Of a stretch of 64,000 nucleotides of DNA, positions 1-9,693 are shown one piece after another. The stretch is from Salinispora cortesiana. GTDB lineage: Bacteria > Actinomycetota > Actinomycetes > Mycobacteriales > Micromonosporaceae. Each line of letters starts with the position of its first letter. Position 1 is the stretch's first letter. The translations under genes were made by a program, and so were the position numbers. The DNA is taken from assembly GCF_000484695.1 (NCBI RefSeq), contig NZ_AXVR01000012.1, forward strand, positions 1-64,000, given 5' to 3'. The notes beneath the pieces were generated by a model. The model worked only from the letters and a program-made list of their open reading frames with translations, was not told where the DNA came from and did no database searches.

Positions 1-39
1 CTGGTTGGTGCCTTGGATCTGGGGGCCACCGGCGGGCGG

Positions 40-1203
40 TCAGCCCTTCAACAGCTGCCGCGCCATGACGATGCGCTGCACCTGGTTGGTGCCTTCGTAG
101 ATCTGGGTGATCTTCGCGTCGCGCATCATCCGCTCGACCGGGTAGTCCCGGGTGTAGCCGTAACCGCCGAGCAACTGCACGGCGTCGGTGGTGATCTCCA
201 TGGCGGCATCGGAGGCGAAGCACTTGGCCGCCGCGCCGAAGTAGGTCAGGTCCGCGTCTCCCCGCTCGGACCTGCCGGCCGCGGCGTAGGTCAGCTGCCG
301 CGCCGCCTCCAACTTCATGCCCATGTCCGCGAGCATGAACTGGATGCCCTGGAAGTCGGCGACCGGCTTGCCGAACTGCTGACGCTCCTGCACGTACCCC
401 TTGGCATAGTCGAGCGCGCCCTGCGCGATGCCCACCGCCTGCGCGGCGATGGTGACCCGGGTGTGGTCCAGGGTCTGCATAGCGGTGGCGAAGCCGGTGC
501 CCTCCGCACCGATCATGCGGTCGGCGGGGAGGCGGACGCCGTCCAGGTAGACCTCACGGGTCGGTGAGCCCTTGATCCCCAACTTCTTCTCCGGTGCGCC
601 GAAACTCACCCCCGGGTCGGACTTCTCGACCACGAAGGCGGAGATACCCCGGCTCCGGGCGGCCGGGTCGGTCACGGCGAAGACCGTGTAGAACTCGGAC
701 ACCCCGGCGTTGGTGATCCACCGCTTGACGCCGTTGAGCACCCAGTCGTCGCCGTCTCGGACGGCCCGAGTGGTCATCGCGGCGGCGTCGCTGCCCGCCT
801 CCGGCTCGGACAGGCAGTACGAGAACATCGCGTCGCCGGCCGCCACCTGGGTCAGGTACTTCCGCCGGAGCTCCGCGGACCCGGCCAGAATCAGCGGCAT
901 GGTGCCCAGCTTGTTGACCGCCGGAATCAGCGAGGAGGAGGCACAGGCACGCGCCACCTCCTCGATCACGATGGCTGTGGCGAGGGCATCCGCACCGGCG
1001 CCGCCGTACTCGACGGGGATGTGCGGAGCGTGAAAGTCAGCCGCCCGCAATGCGTCGAAGGATGCCTTCGGGAACTCACCGGTCTCGTCCGCCTCCGCGG
1101 CGTGCGGTGCCACCTTCGCCGCACAGACCTCCCGGACCGCCTCCCGGACCGCCTGCTGCTCATCCGTCAATCGGTAGCCGTCGAACGCCTGCTCTGCGGC
1201 CAT
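40..1203 (-). CDS. acyl-CoA dehydrogenase
   Basis: Encodes 387 residues, the usual length of a soluble FAD-dependent acyl-CoA dehydrogenase, which oxidises acyl-CoA to 2-enoyl-CoA in fatty or branched-chain acid breakdown. The flavin-binding stretch with YCLSEPEAGSD lies in the first half, W-I-T-N-A-G follows it, and the C-terminal signature QLLGGYGYTRDYPVERMMRD and QIYEGTNQVQR are intact; the E of IYEGT is the position of the catalytic base in the short-chain subgroup. The ATG start follows a GAGGAGGGG ribosome site. It is divergent from the UDP-glucose dehydrogenase gene. Substrate chain length cannot be read from the sequence. Confidence 0.93.
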   Translation of the reverse strand: MAAEQAFDGYRLTDEQQAVREAVREVCAAKVAPHAAEADETGEFPKASFDALRAADFHAPHIPVEYGGAGADALATAIVIEEVARACASSSLIPAVNKLGTMPLILAGSAELRRKYLTQVAAGDAMFSYCLSEPEAGSDAAAMTTRAVRDGDDWVLNGVKRWITNAGVSEFYTVFAVTDPAARSRGISAFVVEKSDPGVSFGAPEKKLGIKGSPTREVYLDGVRLPADRMIGAEGTGFATAMQTLDHTRVTIAAQAVGIAQGALDYAKGYVQERQQFGKPVADFQGIQFMLADMGMKLEAARQLTYAAAGRSERGDADLTYFGAAAKCFASDAAMEITTDAVQLLGGYGYTRDYPVERMMRDAKITQIYEGTNQVQRIVMARQLLKG

Positions 1204-1234
1204 GTCGGCCCCTCCTCTTCACCGCTATCATGCG

Positions 1235-1273
1235 CAGTCTGTAGCGTCATCTGACCGCGGACCGCGCAGACTG
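1235..1273. promoter_or_regulatory. inverted repeat in divergent intergenic region
   Basis: CAGTCTG (1235-1241) and its reverse complement CAGACTG (1267-1273) flank 25 bp between the divergent acyl-CoA dehydrogenase and UDP-glucose dehydrogenase genes. It could be an operator or a hairpin in the dehydrogenase leader. A seven-base arm can occur by chance, so this is weak. Confidence 0.2.
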
Positions 1274-1451
1274 AAGGATAGCGAAACGGGATCGGGCGAT
1301 GTTACCGCCGCGTAGGCTACGACGTGCCGCACTGACCAGCCCGCGCGGGAGCATGGTCAAACAACCGAACAACCCACCTTCGGTGCCCTGGCAGGCGCCG
1401 CGGTCGGCAGCGACGCCACGAGCGGCGCCAGTGCGAGCGGAGAAGACAGGC

Positions 1452-2879
1452 GTGACGATCCCCTATCCGAACACCCAGCCCGTACCTCCGATCGGGGCGG
1501 TGACCCCGCCGTCCGGCGCCCCTCGCCCCCGGGTGACCTTCCTCGGCACCGGCTACCTTGGCGCGACCTACGCCATCTGCTACGCCGAGCTGGGCTACGA
1601 GGTGCTCGGCTTCGACGTGGACGCCGACAAGATCGCCATGCTCAACGCGGGTGAGGTGCCGATCCACGAGCCCGGCCTGGACGAGCTACTCAAGCGCAAC
1701 CTGGCCGCCGGGCGGCTGCGTTTCAGCACCGACATGGCCGAGGTCGCCGAGTTCGGGGACGTGCACTTCATCTGCGTCGGCACCCCGCAGCAGACCGACG
1801 CGCTGGGGGCGGACCTGTCGTACGTCGAGGCAGCTGTCACCAGCCTGGCGCAGCAGTTGACCCGCCCGGCGCTGATCGTCGGCAAGTCCACGGTGCCGGT
1901 CGGCACCGCGGAGTGGGTAGAGCAACTGGTGAGCAAGCACACACCCGCTGACCTCGGCATTGAGGTCGCCTGGAGCCCCGAGTTCCTCCAGGAAGGCTTC
2001 GCCGTTGACGACGTGCTCCGCCCGAACCGGATCGTGGTCGGCGTCAAGAGCGAATGGGCCAACGGGATGCTCTACGCCGCGCACAAGGGCGTCTTCGACC
2101 TGGCTGCCACGGAGGACCGCGAGGTGCCGATGGTGGTCACCGACTTCGCCACCGCCGAGCTGGTGAAGGTCGCCGCGAACGCCTTCCTGGCGACCAAGAT
2201 CTCGTTCATCAACGCGATGGCGGAGGTCTGCGAGGCCGCTGGCGGCGACGTAACCCACCTGGCCCGGGCGATTGGCTTCGACCCCCGAATCGGCAACCGA
2301 TTCCTCCAGGCCGGCCTCGGCTTCGGTGGGGCCTGCCTGCCCAAGGACATCCGCGCATTCCAGGCCCGGGCCCAGGAACTGGGCGCTGGCGAGGCGCTGC
2401 GCTTCCTGCACGAAGTCGACCTGATCAACCTGCGCCGTCGGACCCGGGTGGTCCAACTCGCCGCCGACCTACTCGACCGGCGCACCGGCCCGGCTGGCCC
2501 CGATCTCTCCGGCATCCGAATCGGCGTGCTCGGTGCGACCTTCAAGCCCAACACCGACGACGTCCGCGACGCGCCGGCCCTCGCCGTGGCAACGCTCCTG
2601 CACAAGGCCGGCGCGGACGTGCACATCTACGACCCAGAAGGGATGGAGCGCGCCCGCACCGCGGCGCCCGAGCTGACCTACGAGCCGGGCATCAACGAGG
2701 CGGTGTCCGACGCCGACCTGGTCTGCGTCCTGACCGAGTGGGCTGACTTCCGCAACGCCGACCCGGTCGCGCTCGGCGCCCTGGTCGCCGGCCGCCGGGT
2801 GGTTGACGGCCGCAACTGCCTCGATTCGACACTGTGGACGCAGGCTGGTTGGGAGTACCGCGGTATGGGCCGACCGTAG
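1452..2879 (+). CDS. ugd: UDP-glucose 6-dehydrogenase
   Basis: Predicted to oxidise UDP-glucose to UDP-glucuronate with two NAD+, feeding exopolysaccharide or glycosylation precursors. The N-terminal Rossmann motif FLGTGYLGATYA, the central helix ELVKVAANAFLATKISFINA, and the active-site loop GFGGACLPKD with the catalytic Cys near residue 295 are all present, followed by the C-terminal UDP-binding domain containing GATFKPNTDDVRDAPAL. The frame is open upstream to 1299, but GTG at 1452 has GGAGA eight bases before it, giving 475 residues; upstream residues are low-complexity and not family-like. A UDP-mannuronate dehydrogenase-type substrate is a less likely alternative. Confidence 0.92.
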   Translation: MTIPYPNTQPVPPIGAVTPPSGAPRPRVTFLGTGYLGATYAICYAELGYEVLGFDVDADKIAMLNAGEVPIHEPGLDELLKRNLAAGRLRFSTDMAEVAEFGDVHFICVGTPQQTDALGADLSYVEAAVTSLAQQLTRPALIVGKSTVPVGTAEWVEQLVSKHTPADLGIEVAWSPEFLQEGFAVDDVLRPNRIVVGVKSEWANGMLYAAHKGVFDLAATEDREVPMVVTDFATAELVKVAANAFLATKISFINAMAEVCEAAGGDVTHLARAIGFDPRIGNRFLQAGLGFGGACLPKDIRAFQARAQELGAGEALRFLHEVDLINLRRRTRVVQLAADLLDRRTGPAGPDLSGIRIGVLGATFKPNTDDVRDAPALAVATLLHKAGADVHIYDPEGMERARTAAPELTYEPGINEAVSDADLVCVLTEWADFRNADPVALGALVAGRRVVDGRNCLDSTLWTQAGWEYRGMGRP

Positions 2880-3006
2880 CCCGTCGCCGGCCGCGCTCCG
2901 CGGAGCAGGGCGCCACACCCTGGACCCGCCGACAACTGTCGAAATCCACGCCAGCATTGGGCATGCTGCGACAGTAGGGTCCACAGTGCGGCTGGAGGGT
3001 GTCGTG

Positions 3007-6000
3007 GTGAGCTTTCAGTGCTCCTCGTGCGGCCGGGAGTTGAAGCCGGCTGCCCGCTGCCCGCACTGCGGCGCACAACAGCCGCAACGGCTCGAACACC
3101 TCGCGGAGATCGAGCGATCGATCGCGGAGATGAAGGCGCGGGACGCCGAGATCGCCGGCGAACAGCGAAAAATCGCCGCCAAGATGCAGGCTGCCCTCTT
3201 CCAGCGGGACATCCTCGCGCATGCTGGTGAGGAGAACGTCAAACAGGCCACCCGGCCCCGGCGCGTGCTGCGTCGCCGGCCGGACCGACGGCCACCGACC
3301 GCTCCCCCCGGCGCACCGCCCCGGGTGCCCGGGCAGGGCACCCCGCCCGGGCCGGAGGAACCGCCGACCGCCGTCTGGCTCGACGCCGACAACCCCGAGC
3401 ATCCGCCGGAGGCCTCCAGCCGCGAGGTACAGAACATTCCCCTCGGGCTCGGCGCGCTGCTGCTCGGCGTCGCCGCGGTGGTCTTCGCCGCGGTCGCCAC
3501 CAGCTCCCTGGATGCCCTCGCCCGGCTGGGTGTGCTCTGCCTCGCGACGGTCCTGATGCTGCTCGCCCCGCCAGTGCTGGCCCGGCGGGGGCTCACCTCC
3601 ACCGCCGAGACCATCTCCGCCGTCGGCCTCCTCCTGGTGCCGCTGGCCGGGTACGCGCTCTGGTCCGTGACCAGCGCCGACGACGCCTCCAGGGCGGTGT
3701 TCGCCGGAGCCGTATTCGCGGTCACCGCCGGGGTTGCCCTGGCGTACGGCGGCTGGACCGGACTCCGCGCACCACGGTTCGCCACGGTGCTGGCCCTCCA
3801 GCCGATCCTGCCGCTGCTCGCCTACGACCGAATCAGCACTGCGGCGGGCTGGGCGGTGGTGCTGGCCCTCGTGGCCGTCCTGAACTTCTCGCTGGCCGGC
3901 TCCGCGGTCACAAGGGCCCGACCGGTCCGCCGGGACCTGCCCGGAGCGCCCCCGACCCCTCCGACCACGGCTGGGGGGCAGACCGGCCCGGAACGGCCTC
4001 CGGCCACCCCCGTCGCCCCGCGCCAGCGTTCGGGGGAGGACCAACCAACCGACGGCGGGGCAGCGCCCGAGGAGGTGCTCGGTGGGGACGACTCCGCTGT
4101 CCGCCCGGTGCCCGGGCTCCGCGAGTTGATCTTCATCCTCTACGGCGCCGCCGCACTGGCTGCCCTCGGCTACGCCAGCACCGCGCTGCTGCGGGCGACC
4201 GCCGTGCCAGCAACGGTCGGGGCGGGAGTCGCCCTCCTCCTCGCCGCCACTGTTGCCGGCGCGGGGATGCTGGCGACCCGCCGTGCCCCATTTCCCGAGC
4301 TCGGCACCGGCCTGCTCACCCTCGCCGTGATCGGCGCGTCGAGCCGGCTCGCCTGGGTGGCGGCACCAGACCAGGCACTACTCCTGATCACTGCCGTCAT
4401 CGCGCTCACCGGGCTGGTCGTACGCGCGGTGCCGGCTGTCCTACGGCGCGGCCCGCAGTTCGCCTCCGCCATCGCGTTGACCATCAGCGGCGGCGTCGTC
4501 GCCACCGGCGCCCTGCGAGCCGGAGTGGCCCCGCTCCGAGCCGCCCTCCCGGCGTGGGCCGCCGACCTCGACCGCTACCCAGCCGAGCTCGCCGCGATGG
4601 GTACCCCCGCCGCCAGCCAACTCGCCGCCAGCGCGCTGCTGCTGACCGTGGCCGCTGTGGTCGCCCTACCGCCGGGGATCCGCCGGGAGTTCGCGGTGTT
4701 GGGTGCCGCGCTGACCGCGCTCGCCGTCCCCACCTCGTTCGGGCTTGGCTGGGCTGCCGCGCCGTGGCCGATGGTGGTGGCGGCGGTCGGGATCGGGGTG
4801 GCCGGGTTGTCGGCGCGGACCGAACGTGCGGCGCGGGCGCACGCCGTAGCCGCCGCCGGGGTGGGGGTGTTCGGTGCCGGAGCCGGGCTGGCCCGGCCGT
4901 CGTTGACCGCCGCCGTCCTGCTCATCCTCTTTCTGGCGGGGGTGCTGGTGGCGGCCGCACCCCGGCTCCGGGCCGCCGCTACTGGAGCGGACCTCCTCTC
5001 CGGCTGGGCCGCGGGCGGGGCGGCCTTCGCCCTGCCCGGCACGGTGGCAGCGGTCGTCGCCGCCGGTCCGGCGGAGTCCGCCACCGCGCTGCGGGAGGTG
5101 ACCGTCGCGCTGCTGGCGGCGAGCTTCCTCGCGGTCTGCGTCACACTCGGTTACGCCGCACTCGTGCAGGTGTCGCACCGGCATCTCCCGATGCCGCTGG
5201 CGACGGGGACGGTACTGGGCGCCCTGGCCGTCGCCGCGGCCTCGTTCGCGGCACCCGCCACCACCGCCGCCGACGCCTGGGTAGGCGCGCTGCTGCTGGT
5301 CGCCGCAGTGCTCCTGTTCTTCGCGCCCTCCTTCGACGCCCGTCGCCGCTCCGACCTCCTCCTGGACGGCTCCGACCTGGCCGGGGCCGCGGTGACCGCC
5401 GCGCTGGTCGCCACCCTGGTTCGGATCGCCGCTGTCCTTGCGCCGGGTGCGCAGCTGGCGGTCGCGGCCGGGCTGCTGCTGGTCGTGGCCGTGGCCACCC
5501 GTGCTCTCCCGCAACCGTGGCGGCGAGGTCCAATCCTCGGCCTGGCCCTGGGCGGCGGGCTGGTCGGACTGCTGACCGGCGCGATGGCGCTCCGCGGGGG
5601 CGTCGGCGTCCTCCTCACCTCCGGTCCAATCTGGGCCGGCGACCTGAGCACCTGGCCGGCCGCCCCGATCGGCGGCGCCACCTGGCAGGCTCCGGTCGCG
5701 CTGGCGCTGCTGGCGACAGCCGCCGCGGTCCTGTTGCCGCCACCCTGGCAGCACGACATCTCCGGCGCGGCCCTGGTCCTGGCCGCCATCGGCGCACCGG
5801 CCGCATTCGCGCTGCCATGGTGGTCGCCGGTGCTGGTGGGTTCGCTGGTGGCGACCGGGTACGGCCTGGCCTCGGTGGCGTCGGTGGAGGCCCGAGCCGC
5901 GTTCTCCCGGGCCATCGTGGCCGGCGTGCTGGCGCTGCATGTCGCCGGCGCCGGGCTGGTCCGGCCGTGGACAACGGCGCTGGCCCTCGGCGGCATCGCG

Positions 6001-7905
6001 CTGATCGGTGTCGCCGTGGCGACCTTCGCTCGCGTCCTCTCCCCGCCGCTGGACACCGATCCGGATGCCGAGGGGCCACCGCCCCACCCGAGCCGGATCG
6101 GTGGTGCCGCGACCGGGGCCACACTCCTCGCCCTACCCGGCGCGGTGGCCGCCCTGGCTGCCGAGTTCGGGCACTCACCGCAGGTGGTGCTGATCGCCGC
6201 CCTGGCCACCTCCGGCCTGAGCCTGGCCGCCGTGGCGTCTGCCCGACGCCGGGTTCCGCAGTACCTGCCCTGGGCCAGCGCCGCGCTGGTCGGCGGCGCC
6301 ACGGTGAGTTCCCTCGCCGCCATCCCCGCCGGCCTGCAGGTCGGGGTGTACGCCGCTGCGGCTGCCCTGATCGGTGTCCTGGCCGAGCTGAGCCGCGCCG
6401 CCACCGAGCCACCGGCCGGACTCGCGGCACCGACTCGCCGATGGCGAGTAGCCCTGGGGGGCACCTTGGGCCGCTCTGCCGGGCCCGGTACCCGCAAGTG
6501 GCGGGTAGACCCGGCCGCCGGTGCGCTCGCCGCGGCGACCCTGCCCACGGTACTGGCCCTGGTCTCGCTCGCACCGGCGCTACAGATGGCGCTGGTCGAG
6601 CCACACCGAACCCTCGGCGGCACCTGGCAGGGCCCGCCGCCGGAGCTACTCCTGCCCGCACCCGCGGCGGCGGACCCGACGCACGTACTCACCGCGCTGC
6701 TGCTGACCGCCGCCGCCGCGCTGGCTGCTGTCGGGTTCAGTGGCGGTCGGCGCAGTCGCGCGGTGCCGGTCATCCTGCCGGGCGCGGCGGTGACCCTGCT
6801 GATCACGCCCGTGGCGCTGGATCTCGCCTGGCCGGCGAGCACGCTCGCCGGGCTCACCGTGTTCACCCTCGCCATGCTCGGACTCGCGCTCACGCCGCCG
6901 CCCACCCTGGTGGAGCGAGCACGCTCGCTCCGGCTGGCCCGAGTGCTCGTCTTCGGCATCGGCCTCGCCGCCGGCAGCGCGGGACTGGCCGGCAGCCTGG
7001 CCGCAGAGAACCTGACCCTGGTCACGCTCGGCGGCGCGGTGGGCGTCGGCACGGTTGCTGCGCTCTTCGGTGCCACCGGGCACGCCCGCATCCTCGGCTG
7101 GCTGTTCGCAGCCCTGATGGCGCAACTCTTCGTGCTCACCACCGGTCTGGTTGCCGGTCTGAGCGCCCGCTGGTCGGCGTTCGGCGTCCTGGCCGTCGGG
7201 GCGGCCCTCCAGGTCTTCGCGGCCACCCTGCCGCGCCTGCGTCGCCCCGAGGCAGGGCGGGAGGCGGCCACGGTGGAGTGGAGCGGCTTCGCCGCCGCGC
7301 TGATCGCCCTGGCGCTGGCCTACGACTCACCCCGGCACATCGCGGCCCTGCTCGCCGCCGGGGGCGCCATCCTCGGCGTGGCGGCGGCCCGACCGGGCCG
7401 CCGCCACATCGAGCGACGGATCCTCTTCTGGACGGTGGTGAGCTGCGAGGTCACCGCGTGGTGGATTCTCATGTGGGTGGCGGACGTGGCGCTGGCCGAG
7501 GCCTACACCCTGCCGTTCGCTGCGCTGGCCCTGCTCGTCGGTGTCCTGGAGCTGCGCCAACGCTCCGAGCTCAGCAGCTGGGTGGCGTACGGGCCGGCCC
7601 TGGTGACCGCCTTCGCTCCGACCCTGGCGATCGTGCTGGCCACCGAGAGCAGCATGCTGCGCCGGGTGCTGCTGCTGCTCGGGGCGGTCGCGGTGCTGGT
7701 CTTCGGCTCACTACGGCAGCAGCAGGCACCGGTGATTGTGGGGGCCACGGCCACCGCGATCACGGCGATCCACGCGCTGTTCAGTCTCGGGCCGTGGCTG
7801 CTGCTGATCCCCGCCGGTCTCCTCCTGCTGGTCCTCGGGGCCAGCAACGAACGTCGCCGTCGGGCCCAGGAACGCCTCCAGACCGCCCTGCGCGGCATGC
7901 GCTAG
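3007..7905 (+). CDS. giant zinc-ribbon polytopic membrane protein
   Basis: Encodes about 1632 residues from the GTG at 3007, chosen because GGAGGG sits seven bases upstream; the frame is open to 2803. The N-terminus is a small zinc ribbon with two CxxC pairs (Cys5, Cys8, Cys18, Cys21), followed by a charged helical stretch and a Pro-rich linker. From about residue 140 to the end it is almost entirely Ala/Leu/Val-rich hydrophobic segments, dozens in number, broken by two or three Pro/Arg-rich cytoplasmic-looking loops. It resembles the large SCO7613-type membrane proteins of actinomycetes; function is unknown. It stands alone, convergent with purE. Confidence 0.85.
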   Translation: MSFQCSSCGRELKPAARCPHCGAQQPQRLEHLAEIERSIAEMKARDAEIAGEQRKIAAKMQAALFQRDILAHAGEENVKQATRPRRVLRRRPDRRPPTAPPGAPPRVPGQGTPPGPEEPPTAVWLDADNPEHPPEASSREVQNIPLGLGALLLGVAAVVFAAVATSSLDALARLGVLCLATVLMLLAPPVLARRGLTSTAETISAVGLLLVPLAGYALWSVTSADDASRAVFAGAVFAVTAGVALAYGGWTGLRAPRFATVLALQPILPLLAYDRISTAAGWAVVLALVAVLNFSLAGSAVTRARPVRRDLPGAPPTPPTTAGGQTGPERPPATPVAPRQRSGEDQPTDGGAAPEEVLGGDDSAVRPVPGLRELIFILYGAAALAALGYASTALLRATAVPATVGAGVALLLAATVAGAGMLATRRAPFPELGTGLLTLAVIGASSRLAWVAAPDQALLLITAVIALTGLVVRAVPAVLRRGPQFASAIALTISGGVVATGALRAGVAPLRAALPAWAADLDRYPAELAAMGTPAASQLAASALLLTVAAVVALPPGIRREFAVLGAALTALAVPTSFGLGWAAAPWPMVVAAVGIGVAGLSARTERAARAHAVAAAGVGVFGAGAGLARPSLTAAVLLILFLAGVLVAAAPRLRAAATGADLLSGWAAGGAAFALPGTVAAVVAAGPAESATALREVTVALLAASFLAVCVTLGYAALVQVSHRHLPMPLATGTVLGALAVAAASFAAPATTAADAWVGALLLVAAVLLFFAPSFDARRRSDLLLDGSDLAGAAVTAALVATLVRIAAVLAPGAQLAVAAGLLLVVAVATRALPQPWRRGPILGLALGGGLVGLLTGAMALRGGVGVLLTSGPIWAGDLSTWPAAPIGGATWQAPVALALLATAAAVLLPPPWQHDISGAALVLAAIGAPAAFALPWWSPVLVGSLVATGYGLASVASVEARAAFSRAIVAGVLALHVAGAGLVRPWTTALALGGIALIGVAVATFARVLSPPLDTDPDAEGPPPHPSRIGGAATGATLLALPGAVAALAAEFGHSPQVVLIAALATSGLSLAAVASARRRVPQYLPWASAALVGGATVSSLAAIPAGLQVGVYAAAAALIGVLAELSRAATEPPAGLAAPTRRWRVALGGTLGRSAGPGTRKWRVDPAAGALAAATLPTVLALVSLAPALQMALVEPHRTLGGTWQGPPPELLLPAPAAADPTHVLTALLLTAAAALAAVGFSGGRRSRAVPVILPGAAVTLLITPVALDLAWPASTLAGLTVFTLAMLGLALTPPPTLVERARSLRLARVLVFGIGLAAGSAGLAGSLAAENLTLVTLGGAVGVGTVAALFGATGHARILGWLFAALMAQLFVLTTGLVAGLSARWSAFGVLAVGAALQVFAATLPRLRRPEAGREAATVEWSGFAAALIALALAYDSPRHIAALLAAGGAILGVAAARPGRRHIERRILFWTVVSCEVTAWWILMWVADVALAEAYTLPFAALALLVGVLELRQRSELSSWVAYGPALVTAFAPTLAIVLATESSMLRRVLLLLGAVAVLVFGSLRQQQAPVIVGATATAITAIHALFSLGPWLLLIPAGLLLLVLGASNERRRRAQERLQTALRGMR

Positions 7906-7917
7906 CCGACGGCGGCA

Positions 7918-7976
7918 GGGCTCAGCCGGCCCGGCCCGGCCCGGCCTGGCAGGGCTCAGCTCGGCTCAGCTCAGCG
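7918..7976. repeat. low-complexity GC repeat between convergent genes
   Basis: Runs of the pentamer GGCCC and of GGCTCAG/GCTCAGCTC units fill the gap between the giant membrane protein gene and purE. They can fold on either strand and may act as a bidirectional terminator, but no single clean stem is obvious. Confidence 0.45.
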
Positions 7977-8457
7977 AGGCGCGCAGGGCCGCGTCCTTCT
8001 CCGCGACCACCTGCTCCAGGCTGGATTGGTACGCCGTCATCCGGTCGAGCAACGCCCGGTCCTCGACGCCAAGGATCCGGACCGCGAGCAGGCCGGCGTT
8101 GCGGGCATTGCCAATCGAGACGGTGGCCACCGGCACGCCGGCGGGCATCTGCACGATGGAGAGCAGTGAATCCATCCCGTCCAGATACTTCAGGGGCACC
8201 GGCACCCCGATCACCGGCAGTGGGGTGACCGAGGCGACCATGCCCGGCAGGTGTGCCGAACCCCCCGCCCCGGCGATGATCGCCTTTAGGCCACGGTCAG
8301 CGGCGTCGCGGCCATACTCGATCATGCGGACCGGCGTCCGGTGCGCCGAGATCACCTCGACCTCGTACGCGACCCCGAACTCGTCCAGCGTCTCGGCGGC
8401 GGCCCGCATCGTCGGCCAGTCCGAATCGCTGCCCATGATCAGCCCGACCGTACTCAT
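7966..8457 (-). CDS. purE: N5-carboxyaminoimidazole ribonucleotide mutase
   Basis: Converts N5-CAIR, the PurK product, to CAIR in de novo purine synthesis. The 163-residue protein is full length for class I PurE, with the phosphate-binding GSDSDWPTM at the N-terminus, the catalytic SAHRTP loop, and [11 protein letters not shown]. The start at 8457 is preferred over one at 8478 because it begins with the family-typical [13 protein letters not shown] and its ATG overlaps the purK stop as ATGA, implying translational coupling in a purK-purE operon. Confidence 0.96.
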   Translation of the reverse strand: MSTVGLIMGSDSDWPTMRAAAETLDEFGVAYEVEVISAHRTPVRMIEYGRDAADRGLKAIIAGAGGSAHLPGMVASVTPLPVIGVPVPLKYLDGMDSLLSIVQMPAGVPVATVSIGNARNAGLLAVRILGVEDRALLDRMTAYQSSLEQVVAEKDAALRASLS

Positions 8458-9635
8458 CCGTGCCCCTCCCGCAGCCAACGGGCAGCCCGCGCCGCCCGGT
8501 TACGTACCTCGTCCAGGTTGTCGCCAAGTACGGTGACATGGCCGATCTTGCGACCTGGGCGCACCTGCTTGCCGTACAGGTGCACCTTCGCACCCGGCTC
8601 AGCGGCGAAGAGGTGGTGCAGGCGCTCGTCAATGGAGATGCCGCCCGGCTCACCGCCCAGCACGTTCGCCATCACCACCACCGGCGCGGCCAACGACGTG
8701 TCCCCCATCGGATAGTCGAGCACCGCCCGCAGGTGCTGCTCGAACTGCGAGGTCCGGGCCCCCTCGATTGTCCAGTGCCCAGAGTTGTGCGGCCGCATCG
8801 CCAACTCGTTGACCACGAGGCGGCTGCCCGTCGCCTCGGCCGGGTCGGCCACCTCGAACAACTCGACGGCGAGCAGGCCCACCACGCCGAGCTCGGTGGC
8901 GAGGTCGATGGCGAGCTGCTGCGCACCGACCGCCAGCTCCTCCGGCAACTCCGGTGCGGGGGCCAGGACCTCGACGCAGATCCCGTCCCGCTGCACGGTC
9001 TCGACCACCGGGTATGCGGCGACCTGCCCGAACGGGGAACGGGCCACCTGCACGGCCAGCTCCCGGCGCAGCGCCACCCGCTCCTCGGCGATCAGGCGCA
9101 TCCCGGTGCCCAGCAACGTGGCCGATCGTTCGGCTGCCTCAGCGGCGTCCGCAACCAGCCACACGCCCCGGCCGTCATAGCCGCCCCGGGCCGCCTTGAG
9201 CACCACCGGCCAGCCCACGGCGGCACCGAAGGATTCGAGGTCGGCCGGGGTCTCGACCGGCCGCCAGGCTGGATTTGGCAGACCCAGCGTCGCGAGACGT
9301 TCCCGCATAACCCGCTTGTCCTGGGCGTGCACCAGCGCCTCGGCCGGCGGAAAGAGCTTGACGCCCTCGCCGGTGAGGGCCTCGATGTGCTCGGTGGGAA
9401 CATGTTCGTGGTCGAAGGTGACCACGTCGCAGCCCTTGGCGAAGGTGCGCAGCACCGCGAGATCGGTGTGCTCGCCGTACTGCACGTCGGCGGCCACCAG
9501 GGCGGCACCATCCTCGGGGGCGAGCGCGAGCACCCGCAGCGACTGGCCGAGGGCGATCGCGGCCTGATGGGTCATCCGGGCCAGTTGGCCGCCACCCACC
9601 ATGCCGACAACGGGCAGACCGGTGTGGGAATCCAT
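8454..9635 (-). CDS. purK: N5-carboxyaminoimidazole ribonucleotide synthase
   Basis: ATP-grasp enzyme that carboxylates AIR to N5-CAIR with ATP and bicarbonate, feeding PurE. The start at 9635 ([21 protein letters not shown]) gives 393 residues and puts the GGGQLARM nucleotide-binding loop at the N-terminus as in known PurK. Further signatures are [19 protein letters not shown] in the ATP-grasp core and the metal-binding [14 protein letters not shown]. It is the first gene of the purK-purE operon with a four-base overlap. A start at 9686 is also open but adds atypical residues. Confidence 0.95.
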   Translation of the reverse strand: MDSHTGLPVVGMVGGGQLARMTHQAAIALGQSLRVLALAPEDGAALVAADVQYGEHTDLAVLRTFAKGCDVVTFDHEHVPTEHIEALTGEGVKLFPPAEALVHAQDKRVMRERLATLGLPNPAWRPVETPADLESFGAAVGWPVVLKAARGGYDGRGVWLVADAAEAAERSATLLGTGMRLIAEERVALRRELAVQVARSPFGQVAAYPVVETVQRDGICVEVLAPAPELPEELAVGAQQLAIDLATELGVVGLLAVELFEVADPAEATGSRLVVNELAMRPHNSGHWTIEGARTSQFEQHLRAVLDYPMGDTSLAAPVVVMANVLGGEPGGISIDERLHHLFAAEPGAKVHLYGKQVRPGRKIGHVTVLGDNLDEVRNRAARAARWLREGHG

Positions 9636-9693
9636 AACCCGGTCAGCGTATCCGGCCAGCACAGCCAGCCCGCCACCCGGGCCCACCGCCCGC

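Noticed and set aside
1299..1451. Upstream extension of UDP-glucose dehydrogenase
   Set aside because: Low-complexity Arg/Pro-rich residues without homology pattern; the GTG at 1452 has a proper ribosome site.
4554..8228. A 1224-codon open frame inside the giant membrane protein gene
   Set aside because: It reads the same strand in another phase, is Arg/Gly/Pro-rich with no domain, and is a GC-rich shadow of a frame with clear hydrophobic protein features.
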